NCBI GenBank assembly: GCA_964654415.1
Contig: CAZZIP010000005.1
Span: 95,061-159,060, forward strand
DNA length: 64,000 nt
From: Methylohalobius sp964654415
GTDB taxonomy: Bacteria > Pseudomonadota > Gammaproteobacteria > Methylococcales > Methylothermaceae
Direction: 5' to 3'
The number at the start of each line of letters is the position of its first letter. The stretch's first letter is position 1. Shown here one piece after another: positions 49,151 through 57,402 of the stretch. Below the pieces are notes generated by a model. That model was not told the origin of the DNA and did no database searches. It saw only the letters and a program-made list of their open reading frames with translations. The translations under genes and the position numbers were made by a program.

Positions 49151-50194
49151 ATGTTTGGGACTTTGCGAGCGGGGGGATGGGCGTATTTCAGCGCGCTTTT
49201 GCTGCCTGGCTGGTGTCTTTTGTTCCTCTTGACTTCCCCCCATCCGGCTTTAGAAGCTCTGCTTTGGCTTTTGCCTATGGGCATACCGGTGGCGGCCGAT
49301 TATTTTGGACTTAAAGCCCCCCAAACAGATGCCCAAGCGCCCGGGCTGGATTGGCTTCCGGTCTGCCTGGCGGGGCTGTTCGTCGCCACGGTCTGGCTGC
49401 TGTTGATGGAGAGCCAGAACTGGCGCTTGGACTCGCCCAAGGCACTGGCTGACACTTTGGCTAACTTAGTGGTGGTGAAATTTCTGTTCGGCAGCAACGC
49501 CGCTGTTTGCTCTCTGATCACCGCCCACGAGCTGATTCACCGGCAAGGCGCTCATCTTCGCGCCTTGGGAAGGATACTGCTCGTTTTGTGCTGCTACGAG
49601 CATTTTTTCACCGAGCACCTGCGCGGCCACCATCGCCGCGCTGGATCGCTTGAGGATCCCGCCAGCGCCCGCCTGGGCGAAAGCTATCGGGAGTTTTGGC
49701 GGCGCACCGTGCCGGCGCAGTTCCAAAGCGCCTGGCGCCTGGAGTGCCAGAGGCTTCGCCTAGGTCCGCGCTTTGAGCTGCGCTGGCTGCGCCATAGGGT
49801 GCTGCAGGGGATGGTCGCCGAGTTCGGCTTGCTTGTGGCGATCGGACTGGGATTTGGGCTGTTGCCGCTTTTGGCATTTGTCGTCCAGGCGCTGATGGCG
49901 GTGCGGAATCTGGAGGCGATCAACTACGTCCAGCACTGGGGGCTGACTCCCACTCCTTGGCATACTGACGCTTGGTGTTCAACCTATCTACTTTTGGGAC
50001 TTGCCCACCACGCCCACCACCACTGCTGCCCGAAGACTCCGTATTATCGCCTCAAGGAGTTCAAAGACGCGCCGAAGCTGCCGTGCGGTTATTTTGCCTT
50101 GATGTTTATGGTAGCTTATTGCAACCGTTCCTTCCAGGAAGCGGCATTGGCCGAACTTCAGCGTTTGCATCCGGGAATGAACGCCAGCGCTTAG
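49151..50194 (+). CDS. AlkB-like membrane diiron monooxygenase
   Basis: This integral-membrane fatty-acid-desaturase-superfamily protein has alkane-hydroxylase His boxes: HELIHR, EHLRGHH, NYVQHWGL and LAHHAHHH, with about six membrane helices. It would hydroxylate a lipophilic substrate; its position suggests a terpene or hydrocarbon of the cluster rather than n-alkanes. The ATG at 49151 gives a start just before the first helix and leaves room for the promoter; an ATG at 49103 is possible and would leave 2 bases to the divergent gene. There is no strong ribosome site for either. Confidence 0.9.
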   Translation: MFGTLRAGGWAYFSALLLPGWCLLFLLTSPHPALEALLWLLPMGIPVAADYFGLKAPQTDAQAPGLDWLPVCLAGLFVATVWLLLMESQNWRLDSPKALADTLANLVVVKFLFGSNAAVCSLITAHELIHRQGAHLRALGRILLVLCCYEHFFTEHLRGHHRRAGSLEDPASARLGESYREFWRRTVPAQFQSAWRLECQRLRLGPRFELRWLRHRVLQGMVAEFGLLVAIGLGFGLLPLLAFVVQALMAVRNLEAINYVQHWGLTPTPWHTDAWCSTYLLLGLAHHAHHHCCPKTPYYRLKEFKDAPKLPCGYFALMFMVAYCNRSFQEAALAELQRLHPGMNASA

Positions 50195-50219
50195 TACCAG
50201 TCTTAAGTGCAGATTCGCT

Positions 50220-50235
50220 TATAATTTAAAAGGAG
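50220..50235 (+). promoter_or_regulatory. -10 element and ribosome site of the glycine-zipper lipoprotein gene
   Basis: TATAAT at 50220-50225 and AAAGGAGA shortly before the ATG at 50241. The -35 region is weak. Confidence 0.4.
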
Positions 50236-50240
50236 ATCGC

Positions 50241-50627
50241 ATGAAAAAGCTCATTATAGTTGGCTGTCTCGCCAGCGCCGTAGGCTGCGCCAGCTACGGC
50301 ACTTGGCGGCCTACCGTGGATCCTCACGGCGATCCCAACGCCCACCGCATCCAGCAGGATTTGGCCGAGTGTCAGATGCTGGCCAAACAGGCCTCAGGCG
50401 GTACCTGGGAGGAGGCGGTCAAAGGTGGATTGGTCGGTGGCGCTATCGGGGCGGCTACCGGAGCCGTCGTTGGGGCTTTGGCCGGAGCGCCGGGCAAAGG
50501 CGCCGCCTGGGGCGCAGGATTGGCGGGCATGAGTGCCGGTACCTGGCAAGGCTTGAGCGCCGAGGAGCGCTACAAGCGCGTCTACATCCAGTGCATGCGC
50601 AACCGCGGTCACAACGTGCTCGATTGA
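50241..50627 (+). CDS. Glycine-zipper lipoprotein
   Basis: The 128-residue protein has a lipobox (ASAVGC, Cys16) and thus an outer- or inner-membrane lipid anchor. After a soluble part (RIQQDLAECQMLAKQA) comes a glycine-zipper helix pair (GLVGGAIGAATGAVVGALAG) and a Cys near the C-terminus (YIQCMRNRGHNV). This is the small lipoprotein family that may assist envelope assembly. It has its own promoter. Its 3' end overlaps the icd 3' end by 19 bases. Confidence 0.85.
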   Translation: MKKLIIVGCLASAVGCASYGTWRPTVDPHGDPNAHRIQQDLAECQMLAKQASGGTWEEAVKGGLVGGAIGAATGAVVGALAGAPGKGAAWGAGLAGMSAGTWQGLSAEERYKRVYIQCMRNRGHNVLD

Positions 50628-51874
50628 TTTAGGTGATCGATGATCGCCTGGCCAAAGCCCGAGCAACTGACTTCCTTAGCACCTTCCGTCAGCCGGGCCA
50701 AATCGTAGGTTACGGTTTTGGCCCGGATCGCTCCCTCAAGGCCGCGTAAGATAAGCTCTGCGGCTTCGTGCCAGCCCAAATGGCGCAGCATCATCTCTGC
50801 CGATAAGATTAAAGAACTCGGGTTGACTTTGTCTTGACCGGCGTATTTAGGGGCGGTGCCGTGGGTGGCTTCAAACAGCGCGACTTCGTCGGATAGGTTA
50901 CCACCTGGAGCCAGGCCGATTCCTCCCACCTGGGCGGCGAGCGCGTCGGAAATGTAATCGCCGTTGAGATTAGGAGTGGCGATCACGTCATACTCTTCCG
51001 GGCGGAGCAGAATCTGCTGGAGGAAAGCATCGGCGATTACATCCTTGACTATAATTGACCTTCCCGTGTTGGGGTTGTGCAGCACGTGCCAGGGCCCACC
51101 GTTCAAGGGGGTTGCGCCGAATTCCTCGCGCGCGACCTCATAGCCGAAGGTGCGAAATGCCCCTTCGGTAAACTTCATGATGTTACCCTTGTGAACCAAG
51201 GTGACCGAGCGCCGGTCGTGTTCCACCGCATAGCGCAGTGCCCGCCGTACCAGGCGTTTGCTGCCTTGCTCTGAGATCGGCTTGATGCCGATGCCGCAGC
51301 GGCTGGGGAAGCGGATCTGCGTAACCCCCATCTTCTCGCGCAAGAAGGCGATCACTTCGTCGGCTTCCTTGGAGCCCGGCGGCCATTCGATGCCGGCATA
51401 GACGTCCTCGGAGTTTTCCCTAAACACCACCATGTCGACTTTTTCCGGATGCTTGACCGGGCTGGGGACGCCTTGAAAATACCGCACCGGTCTTAGGCAG
51501 ACGTATAAGTCCAATACCTGGCGCAAGGTCACATTGAGGGAGCGGATCCCTCCACCCACTGGGGTAGTAAGGGGACCCTTGATAGCCACGGTGAACTCCC
51601 GGATTGCGTCGATAGTCTCTTGCGGCAGCCAAACTCCAAAGAGTCGGTTGGCCTTCTCGCCGGCAAAAATCTCCATCCAGGCGATCTTGCGCCTACCACC
51701 GTAGGCTTTGGCCACAGCCGCATCGACTACCTGCCGCATCACTGGGGTGATGTCTACCCCGATACCGTCGCCTTCGATGAAAGGGATGATGGGGACCTCC
51801 GGTACGTCCAAGGAGAAATCGGAGCGAAGGCGGATTTTGTCGCCTTCGGTCGGGATTTGGAGTTTGGCAGGCAT
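50609..51874 (-). CDS. icd: NADP-dependent isocitrate dehydrogenase
   Basis: This 421-residue TCA-cycle enzyme oxidises isocitrate to 2-oxoglutarate. The substrate segment GGGIRSLNVTLRQ includes the Ser phosphorylated by AceK in enterics. GTAPKYAGQDKVNP carries the Lys-Tyr and Val pattern of NADP specificity, with the third Tyr in TVTYDLARL. Length is normal for the homodimeric bacterial type. It is divergent from the dGTPase gene. Confidence 0.96.
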   Translation of the reverse strand: MPAKLQIPTEGDKIRLRSDFSLDVPEVPIIPFIEGDGIGVDITPVMRQVVDAAVAKAYGGRRKIAWMEIFAGEKANRLFGVWLPQETIDAIREFTVAIKGPLTTPVGGGIRSLNVTLRQVLDLYVCLRPVRYFQGVPSPVKHPEKVDMVVFRENSEDVYAGIEWPPGSKEADEVIAFLREKMGVTQIRFPSRCGIGIKPISEQGSKRLVRRALRYAVEHDRRSVTLVHKGNIMKFTEGAFRTFGYEVAREEFGATPLNGGPWHVLHNPNTGRSIIVKDVIADAFLQQILLRPEEYDVIATPNLNGDYISDALAAQVGGIGLAPGGNLSDEVALFEATHGTAPKYAGQDKVNPSSLILSAEMMLRHLGWHEAAELILRGLEGAIRAKTVTYDLARLTEGAKEVSCSGFGQAIIDHLNQSSTL

Positions 51875-51983
51875 AACAACCTCCTTAAGTGGAATTGGCT
51901 TTGGGGGTTAGCCGAAAGCTTTGAGCTATCGCTGGGTGATGGGAATACCTGCATTATAACCGCGTACGCTGGTAATATGAGTA

Positions 51984-51998
51984 ATCATTGGCAATGAT
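51984..51998. promoter_or_regulatory. Palindrome upstream of the dGTPase start
   Basis: ATCATTG (51984-51990), G, CAATGAT (51992-51998): a perfect 7-bp inverted repeat about 12 bases before the ATG at 52011 and in the region between the divergent icd and dgt genes. It could be an operator; no regulator can be named. Confidence 0.3.
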
Positions 51999-52010
51999 CC
52001 TAAGAGCGCA

Positions 52011-53345
52011 ATGACGATGGATTGGCGCCGCCTCTTATCAACCCGCCGCCTGGGCAGGCGGGAGGAACCTGTTTTTGCCCCTTCGCCTCGGACAGAATTC
52101 ACCCGCGATTACGACCGTCTGATCTTTTCCTCCGCTTTCCGGCGGTTACAAGACAAAACCCAGGTTTTCCCTCTAGCCAAAAGCGACTACGTGCGCACGC
52201 GCTTAACGCACAGCCTGGAGGTGGCCAGCGTCGGTCGCTCTTTGGGGATGCTGGCCGCCGAAGCGATCTTAAGGCACGAACCTCAGCTTCGGGAGGTGGT
52301 GGTCCCGCAAGACGTAGGCACTCTGGTGGCGGCAGCGTGCCTGGCCCACGACATCGGCAATCCACCGTTTGGCCACGCTGGCGAGGATGCGATCCGCGAA
52401 TGGTTTGCAGGCTGGCCGGGAATCGGGCAGATGGCCCAAGCCGAAGCCCAAGACCTTTTGGAGTTCGAGGGCAACGCCCAGGGTTTGCGCATCTTATGCA
52501 CCCTGCAAAATCCAGGACAGCCTGGAGGAATGCAGATGACTTGCGCGATGTTGGCGGTGTTTACCAAGTATCCGCGCGAATCGAAGGTGGCAGAGGACCA
52601 GCGCCAAGGGGCCTCGGGGCGTAAGTTCGGCTTTTTCCAAAGCGAGGCGAGCTGGTTTGAAGAGGTGGCGGAGGAGACCGGCTTGATTTCCAAACCCGGG
52701 CCTGGGCGGGCCTGGTTCCGCCACCCTTTGGCGTTTTTGGTGGAGGCCGCCGACGATATCTGTTACCACGTGATCGACGTCGAGGATGGATTTAAGACCG
52801 GGGTGGTCGATTTCGCGCAACTGGAAGCCCTCCATGCCCCTTTCCTGTTGCCGAAGCAGTATGCCAAGGCAAAGCGCTTTGCAGACCCGGCGCAGCGGGC
52901 GAGCTATTTTCGCGCTTGTACCATCGACCGCCTGATCCAGGAGGTGGCGGAGGTATTCAGCGACCGCTACGACGATGTGATGAGCGGGGCTTTCGATTCT
53001 CCCCTCACCGCCTGCCTCGAGCACGCCAAGGAGTTTAGCGCTTTCAAGATTCTTGCCGAACGCCAGGTGTATCACTGCCAAGCAGCGGCTGGGGTCAAAG
53101 TGTGCGGATTCGAGGTCATCTCCGGGCTGCTTTCGGCCTTCCTCGAGGCGATTGAAGAACAGGCGGCGGGCAAGCCGAGCGCCCGGGCCTTCACCTTGCT
53201 TGGCCTGATGCCCAATGGGGGGATGGATGTTACCTCGCTGTCCCCGTATCAGCGGGCGCTCAGGGCGACGGATTTCGTAGCCGGCATGACTGATTCCTAT
53301 GCGGTGGAATTCTACCAGCGCATCCGCGGGATCTCCTTGCCATAA
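52011..53345 (+). CDS. dgt: Deoxyguanosinetriphosphate triphosphohydrolase (dGTPase)
   Basis: This 444-residue HD-domain enzyme hydrolyses dGTP and possibly other dNTPs to nucleoside and triphosphate. The motif order is AFRRLQDKTQVFPL, RTRLTHSLEVASVG (metal His), CLAHDIGNPPFGHAGE (HD), and a later EAADDICYHVIDVED. The length fits the Dgt type-2 family. The ATG at 52017 is an alternative start two codons in. Confidence 0.92.
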   Translation: MTMDWRRLLSTRRLGRREEPVFAPSPRTEFTRDYDRLIFSSAFRRLQDKTQVFPLAKSDYVRTRLTHSLEVASVGRSLGMLAAEAILRHEPQLREVVVPQDVGTLVAAACLAHDIGNPPFGHAGEDAIREWFAGWPGIGQMAQAEAQDLLEFEGNAQGLRILCTLQNPGQPGGMQMTCAMLAVFTKYPRESKVAEDQRQGASGRKFGFFQSEASWFEEVAEETGLISKPGPGRAWFRHPLAFLVEAADDICYHVIDVEDGFKTGVVDFAQLEALHAPFLLPKQYAKAKRFADPAQRASYFRACTIDRLIQEVAEVFSDRYDDVMSGAFDSPLTACLEHAKEFSAFKILAERQVYHCQAAAGVKVCGFEVISGLLSAFLEAIEEQAAGKPSARAFTLLGLMPNGGMDVTSLSPYQRALRATDFVAGMTDSYAVEFYQRIRGISLP

Positions 53346-53406
53346 TTTCTACTGGGATGGGGGAGCAACTTAGGTAAAATTGCATCATTCTGCTTGCGAT
53401 AATCCG

Positions 53407-54156
53407 ATGCACATTCTGCTCAGCAACGATGATGGTTACACCGCCGAAGGGCTAGTCCGCCTGGCCGAAGCTTTGAGCCGCAAGGCTAAGGTGACGGTGG
53501 TAGCGCCGGACCGAGATCGCAGCGGTGCCAGCAATTCCCTGACCTTGGACCGGCCGCTTCGGGTCAGCCGGGCTGAAAACGGGTTTTACCGGGTCGATGG
53601 CACCCCGACCGACTGCGTCCACCTGGCGATCACTGGCCTGCTCGATGAGGAGCCCGACATGGTGTTAGCGGGTATCAACCAAGGGGCCAATCTGGGCGAC
53701 GATGTGTTGTATTCCGGCACGGTGGCGGCGGCAACCGAAGGCCGTTTTTTGGGGTTTCCGGCAATAGCTTTGTCTTTGGCCGGCGAGAATCCACGTCATT
53801 TCGACACCGCGGTGGCGGTGGCGTTAAGCCTGCTGGACCAAATGGAGCGCAAACCCTTACCTTCTGACACCATCCTCAACGTCAACATCCCTAATCTGCC
53901 TTTGTCTGCGATTCGCGGATTTCAGTCTACTCGCTTGGGGCAGCGTCATAAAGCCGAACCGGTGATCAAGTCGACCGATCCGCGCGGGCGGCCTATCTAC
54001 TGGGTAGGGCCGGCAGGCCCCGAACAGGACGCAGGTCCCGGTACGGATTTTTACGCGATCCGCTCGGGTTATGTTTCGGTGACGCCGCTGCAGATCGACC
54101 TGACCCGTCACCAAGCCATCGCGGCCATTGCCGCCTGGTTACCGGAGGGGCTGTGA
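53407..54156 (+). CDS. surE: 5'/3'-nucleotidase SurE
   Basis: The ATG at 53407 gives the canonical start MHILLSNDDGYTAEGL with the metal-binding Asp pair; the upstream frame adds nine residues and is unlikely. Other motifs are SGASNSLT, VDGTPTDCVHLAI, GINQGANLGDDVLYSGTVAAATEG. SurE is a survival nucleotidase. The 249-residue length is normal. It is coupled to pcm. Confidence 0.95.
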   Translation: MHILLSNDDGYTAEGLVRLAEALSRKAKVTVVAPDRDRSGASNSLTLDRPLRVSRAENGFYRVDGTPTDCVHLAITGLLDEEPDMVLAGINQGANLGDDVLYSGTVAAATEGRFLGFPAIALSLAGENPRHFDTAVAVALSLLDQMERKPLPSDTILNVNIPNLPLSAIRGFQSTRLGQRHKAEPVIKSTDPRGRPIYWVGPAGPEQDAGPGTDFYAIRSGYVSVTPLQIDLTRHQAIAAIAAWLPEGL

Positions 54157-54815
54157 TGGTTAGCGCTCAAGATGGGATCGGGATGACCTCCCGCCGCACC
54201 CGCGAGAGGATGGTCGAGCGCCTGCAGGCACAAGGCATCCTCAATTCTAAGGTGCTCGAGGCGATGGCTAAGGTGCCGCGCCATCTGTTTGTAGACGAGG
54301 CATTGGCCAGCCGAGCCTACGAAGACACGGCTCTGCCCATCGGCTTCGGCCAGACGATTTCCCAGCCTTATACCGTCGCCCGTATGACCGAATTGGCCAT
54401 CGGCCAGCGCCGTCCGGACAAAGTCCTGGAAGTAGGGACCGGTTCCGGGTATCAAACCGCGATCCTGGCCCAGTTGGCCGGAACTGTCTATACTGTCGAA
54501 CGGATCGCAGCGCTGCAAAAAAAAGCCCGCTTTCGTCTGTATGGCTTGAAGATCTATAACGTCAAATACGCCCACAGCGACGGCGGTTGGGGCTGGCCCA
54601 AACACGCCCCCTACGACGCCATCGTTGTGACCGCGGCTGCCTGGGAGATTCCTGATCCCTTGCTCAGGCAACTCGGTCCAGGCGGAGTGTTGATCATTCC
54701 GGTTAGACAGGGGGCGGTGCAGATACTCAAGCGCGTCACCCGCACCGATACCGGTTGCACGGTCGAAGACATTGAACGGGTCAAATTCGTTCCTTTGCTT
54801 GGAGGCATCGGCTGA
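54156..54815 (+). CDS. pcm: Protein-L-isoaspartate O-methyltransferase
   Basis: The ATG at 54156 shares one base with the surE stop (TGATG) and has GGAGGGG upstream. The roughly 219-residue SAM-dependent enzyme repairs L-isoaspartyl residues. It shows VPRHLFVDEALA, GFGQTISQPYTVARM, VLEVGTGSGYQTAILAQL and DAIVVTAAA. It sits between surE and yqaA as in many gammaproteobacteria. Confidence 0.95.
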   Translation: MVSAQDGIGMTSRRTRERMVERLQAQGILNSKVLEAMAKVPRHLFVDEALASRAYEDTALPIGFGQTISQPYTVARMTELAIGQRRPDKVLEVGTGSGYQTAILAQLAGTVYTVERIAALQKKARFRLYGLKIYNVKYAHSDGGWGWPKHAPYDAIVVTAAAWEIPDPLLRQLGPGGVLIIPVRQGAVQILKRVTRTDTGCTVEDIERVKFVPLLGGIG

Positions 54816-55393
54816 TGTTCGACTGGTTTTATCAGAAGGCGCTTGAATACGCCCGCCACCGCCATGCCGTTTGGTATTTGGCCGCGCTCAGCTTTGCCGA
54901 GGCGGTGTTTTTCCCTCTTCCGCCGGATGCCGTTTTGATGCCGATGGCCTTGGCCCAGCCCAGCCGGGCCTGGAAGCTGGCCTGGCTGACGACCGGGGCT
55001 TCGGTTTTGGGTGGGGTGTGCGGCTATGGGATCGGCTACTTTTTCTTCTCCCTGGCAGCTCCCTGGCTGTACCGCTGGCACTACTGGGACGCCTATCTGA
55101 CCGCCAAGCAATGGTTTGCCGAGTTTGGCTTTTGGGCAGTGCTTTTGGCTGGCTTTTCCCCCATCCCGTACAAGGTGTTTACCATCGCCGCCGGCTCGCT
55201 CGCGATGAACCCTTTGCTGTTTTTCCTCGCCTCGATCCTAGGTCGGGGTGGGCGCTTTTTCCTGGTGGCAGGGCTGATCGCCTTAGGCGGCGAACGCCTG
55301 GAACAGGCAATTTACCGGCACATCAACCGGATCGGCTGGGTCTCGGTCGGCTTTGCCCTGCTGTTGCTGACAGGCTATTACCTGTTCCGATAG
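54815..55393 (+). CDS. YqaA family (DedA-like) membrane protein
   Basis: This 192-residue protein has about five membrane helices and the DedA/SNARE-associated core segments FFPLPPDAVLMP, then GFSPIPYKVFTIAAGSLAMN (a re-entrant loop with the Pro). It belongs to the YqaA branch normally found after pcm. Its ATG overlaps the pcm stop (TGATG). The usual nlpD and rpoS genes do not follow; a convergent glycosyltransferase-like gene does. Confidence 0.88.
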   Translation: MFDWFYQKALEYARHRHAVWYLAALSFAEAVFFPLPPDAVLMPMALAQPSRAWKLAWLTTGASVLGGVCGYGIGYFFFSLAAPWLYRWHYWDAYLTAKQWFAEFGFWAVLLAGFSPIPYKVFTIAAGSLAMNPLLFFLASILGRGGRFFLVAGLIALGGERLEQAIYRHINRIGWVSVGFALLLLTGYYLFR

Positions 55394-55425
55394 AGGGAAA
55401 ACGGCTCTGAAAGCAGGCTCTTAGC

Positions 55426-57402
55426 TTATTTCTGCGCGAGCTTGGCGTCCTGCCGGATTTGTGCTTCCAAAGCCTCGCGCTCGCGCTGATAATAGTCTGA
55501 GTGTAACAGCCAATAGCGGCGCAGGCTACCGATGTCGCGCAGGGAGAGGGGGGGCGGAGTCGGCGGTGCAGATTGCAGGAGAACGAGGGCCTCTCGGTAA
55601 GCGCCGTGCGTTGCCAGGAGTGCTGCAGCCGATAACGTAGCCTCCTCGTTGGGATTGGCTCTGAGGCTTTCCAAGAGAAGGGCCAGGGCGGTGGAAATCT
55701 CGCCGGCCCGAAGCGCAGCCTGGGCTTTGTGGTTGAGGAGCAGTTGTCGCCAGGGGCCTGAGATGGCGGCTTTTCCTTGAAGTCCTGTCTCGATGAGCCG
55801 AGACAGGGTGTCACTACTGGCTGATGGACAGGCGTCAGATTCCAGAATGGCCAAGACCTGTTCGAGTTGATGCCGAATCACGGTGCTGTTGCCGTCGGCA
55901 CTGTGGAACAGATGGGCCATGGTTTCGATGTCACTGGCGCCGATGGCATCCATTCGACAGCGAATTCCGAATCGGGCGACTTGAGCGGCCAGATCGTCCG
56001 GGTGCCGGTCGCTTACCCGTTCGATGAGGTCGCGCGCAGCCTTGAAGTTTTCGGTTTCCATCCAGTGCTGGGCCAGGTGGATCTGGGCGCGCACCGAATC
56101 CGGATTGCGTTCGGCCCAGACCAAGGCTTGCAGGAAGGGTTTGCCCCAAAGCCTGGCATGGATGGCGGTCATAGTCCCAAGCAGCACCAGTATCCCGGCC
56201 GCGCCGGCAATTCGAAGCCGGATATTCCCGGACGCGGTGAGAAACCACGCCAGCGGCAGGAACAGAAACACAGCCGGCAGATAGTTGCGATGCTCGAAAG
56301 CCAGTTCTAGCGGGATGACGGTGGATTCCACCAGATGGCCGGTCAGATAGAAGCCCAAAGCCAAGCTCACGATGGGGTGTTGCCGGCGCAACCGGACCGC
56401 CAGCCACGCGAGCACGCCCAAGCCGGTCCAGGCCAACAAGGTGGTGGGTGGCGCGAGCAAGCCGTGCGAAACCTGGATGGCGTCGTTGAACAGGCCGGAC
56501 GTGTACGCCCTGGGGATGAAAAGGTCGCTGAGATACATCCACAGGATGCGCCCTTCGGTCAGCAACCGTTCCCACAGGGTAAAAGGACGGCCGTAGGATT
56601 GGCCCAAAACCAAGGCCGGTAGTTTAGAAGCCAACATGAAGATCAGCGCCGCCGCAGGAAGAAAAACACCCACGCTGCGCCAGATGCGGAAACCGAGCGT
56701 TTGCGGAAGAGGCAGTTCGCGCAGAACGGTGGCGTCCAAAAGCAGCAAGAACAAGGGCAAAAGCGCTGCATTCTCTTTGCTCAGCACGCCGAGCAGCCAG
56801 AAACCTATGACGCCGCCCCAAAGCCAAAGCTGGCCGCAAATCGGCCGGCCGGTGAGGAGTGCTTTGCGTCCTGCTACGTAGCTTAGAATCGCGGCCAGGG
56901 TGAAGGTCGTTGCCAGCTGAGCCATGCGTTGCACCACGTACAGGGTGGTGGAGACGAAATAGGGGTGGAGCAGCCACATCCCGCTCGCCAGCACTGCGGT
57001 CCACGCCGCGCGTCCGGGTTCGACCAGGCGCGCTCGTAGGAGATGAAAGATCAAAAGGCATAGCAAGACGCCGTTGAGCAGGTGAATGAGAACGTTGGTC
57101 GCTTTAAAGCGCCAAGGATCGGCGGGCCAGGTGTCGGCGTCGAGGAGAAAGCTCGCCATCGCGAGCGGGCGTCCCAGGGGAGAAGCGAACCCGGACGACA
57201 GATAGCTGATCAGTTTGTGGTAGGTGTCGATGCGGCCGAAATGGCCTAGGACTTCCAGGTTGCTCCAGTCGTCGAACAAAAAGGCACCTGTCAGTCCTAG
57301 ACGGTACACCATCCAACCGATACCCAGCAGCACCCACAGCACGATAGCCGGAAGCAGCGTGGGTTCCCGTAGACAGACTAGGAGGCGTGAGGCGAGCGCC
57401 AT
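55426..57402 (-). CDS. GT-C type membrane protein with C-terminal TPR (pilin locus, second copy)
   Basis: This 658-residue protein has about 10-12 membrane helices with an early GT-C-type acidic motif (LFDDWSNLEVLG), HPYFVSTTLYVVQRM and ELAFEHRNYLPAV, and a C-terminal region of TPR-like helices from about residue 430. It resembles TMTC-like O-glycosyltransferases. It is a paralogue of the gene upstream, with which it overlaps by 25 bases, and both follow the two pilin genes. Glycosylation of the pilins is inferred from this. Confidence 0.8.
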   Translation of the reverse strand: MALASRLLVCLREPTLLPAIVLWVLLGIGWMVYRLGLTGAFLFDDWSNLEVLGHFGRIDTYHKLISYLSSGFASPLGRPLAMASFLLDADTWPADPWRFKATNVLIHLLNGVLLCLLIFHLLRARLVEPGRAAWTAVLASGMWLLHPYFVSTTLYVVQRMAQLATTFTLAAILSYVAGRKALLTGRPICGQLWLWGGVIGFWLLGVLSKENAALLPLFLLLLDATVLRELPLPQTLGFRIWRSVGVFLPAAALIFMLASKLPALVLGQSYGRPFTLWERLLTEGRILWMYLSDLFIPRAYTSGLFNDAIQVSHGLLAPPTTLLAWTGLGVLAWLAVRLRRQHPIVSLALGFYLTGHLVESTVIPLELAFEHRNYLPAVFLFLPLAWFLTASGNIRLRIAGAAGILVLLGTMTAIHARLWGKPFLQALVWAERNPDSVRAQIHLAQHWMETENFKAARDLIERVSDRHPDDLAAQVARFGIRCRMDAIGASDIETMAHLFHSADGNSTVIRHQLEQVLAILESDACPSASSDTLSRLIETGLQGKAAISGPWRQLLLNHKAQAALRAGEISTALALLLESLRANPNEEATLSAAALLATHGAYREALVLLQSAPPTPPPLSLRDIGSLRRYWLLHSDYYQREREALEAQIRQDAKLAQK

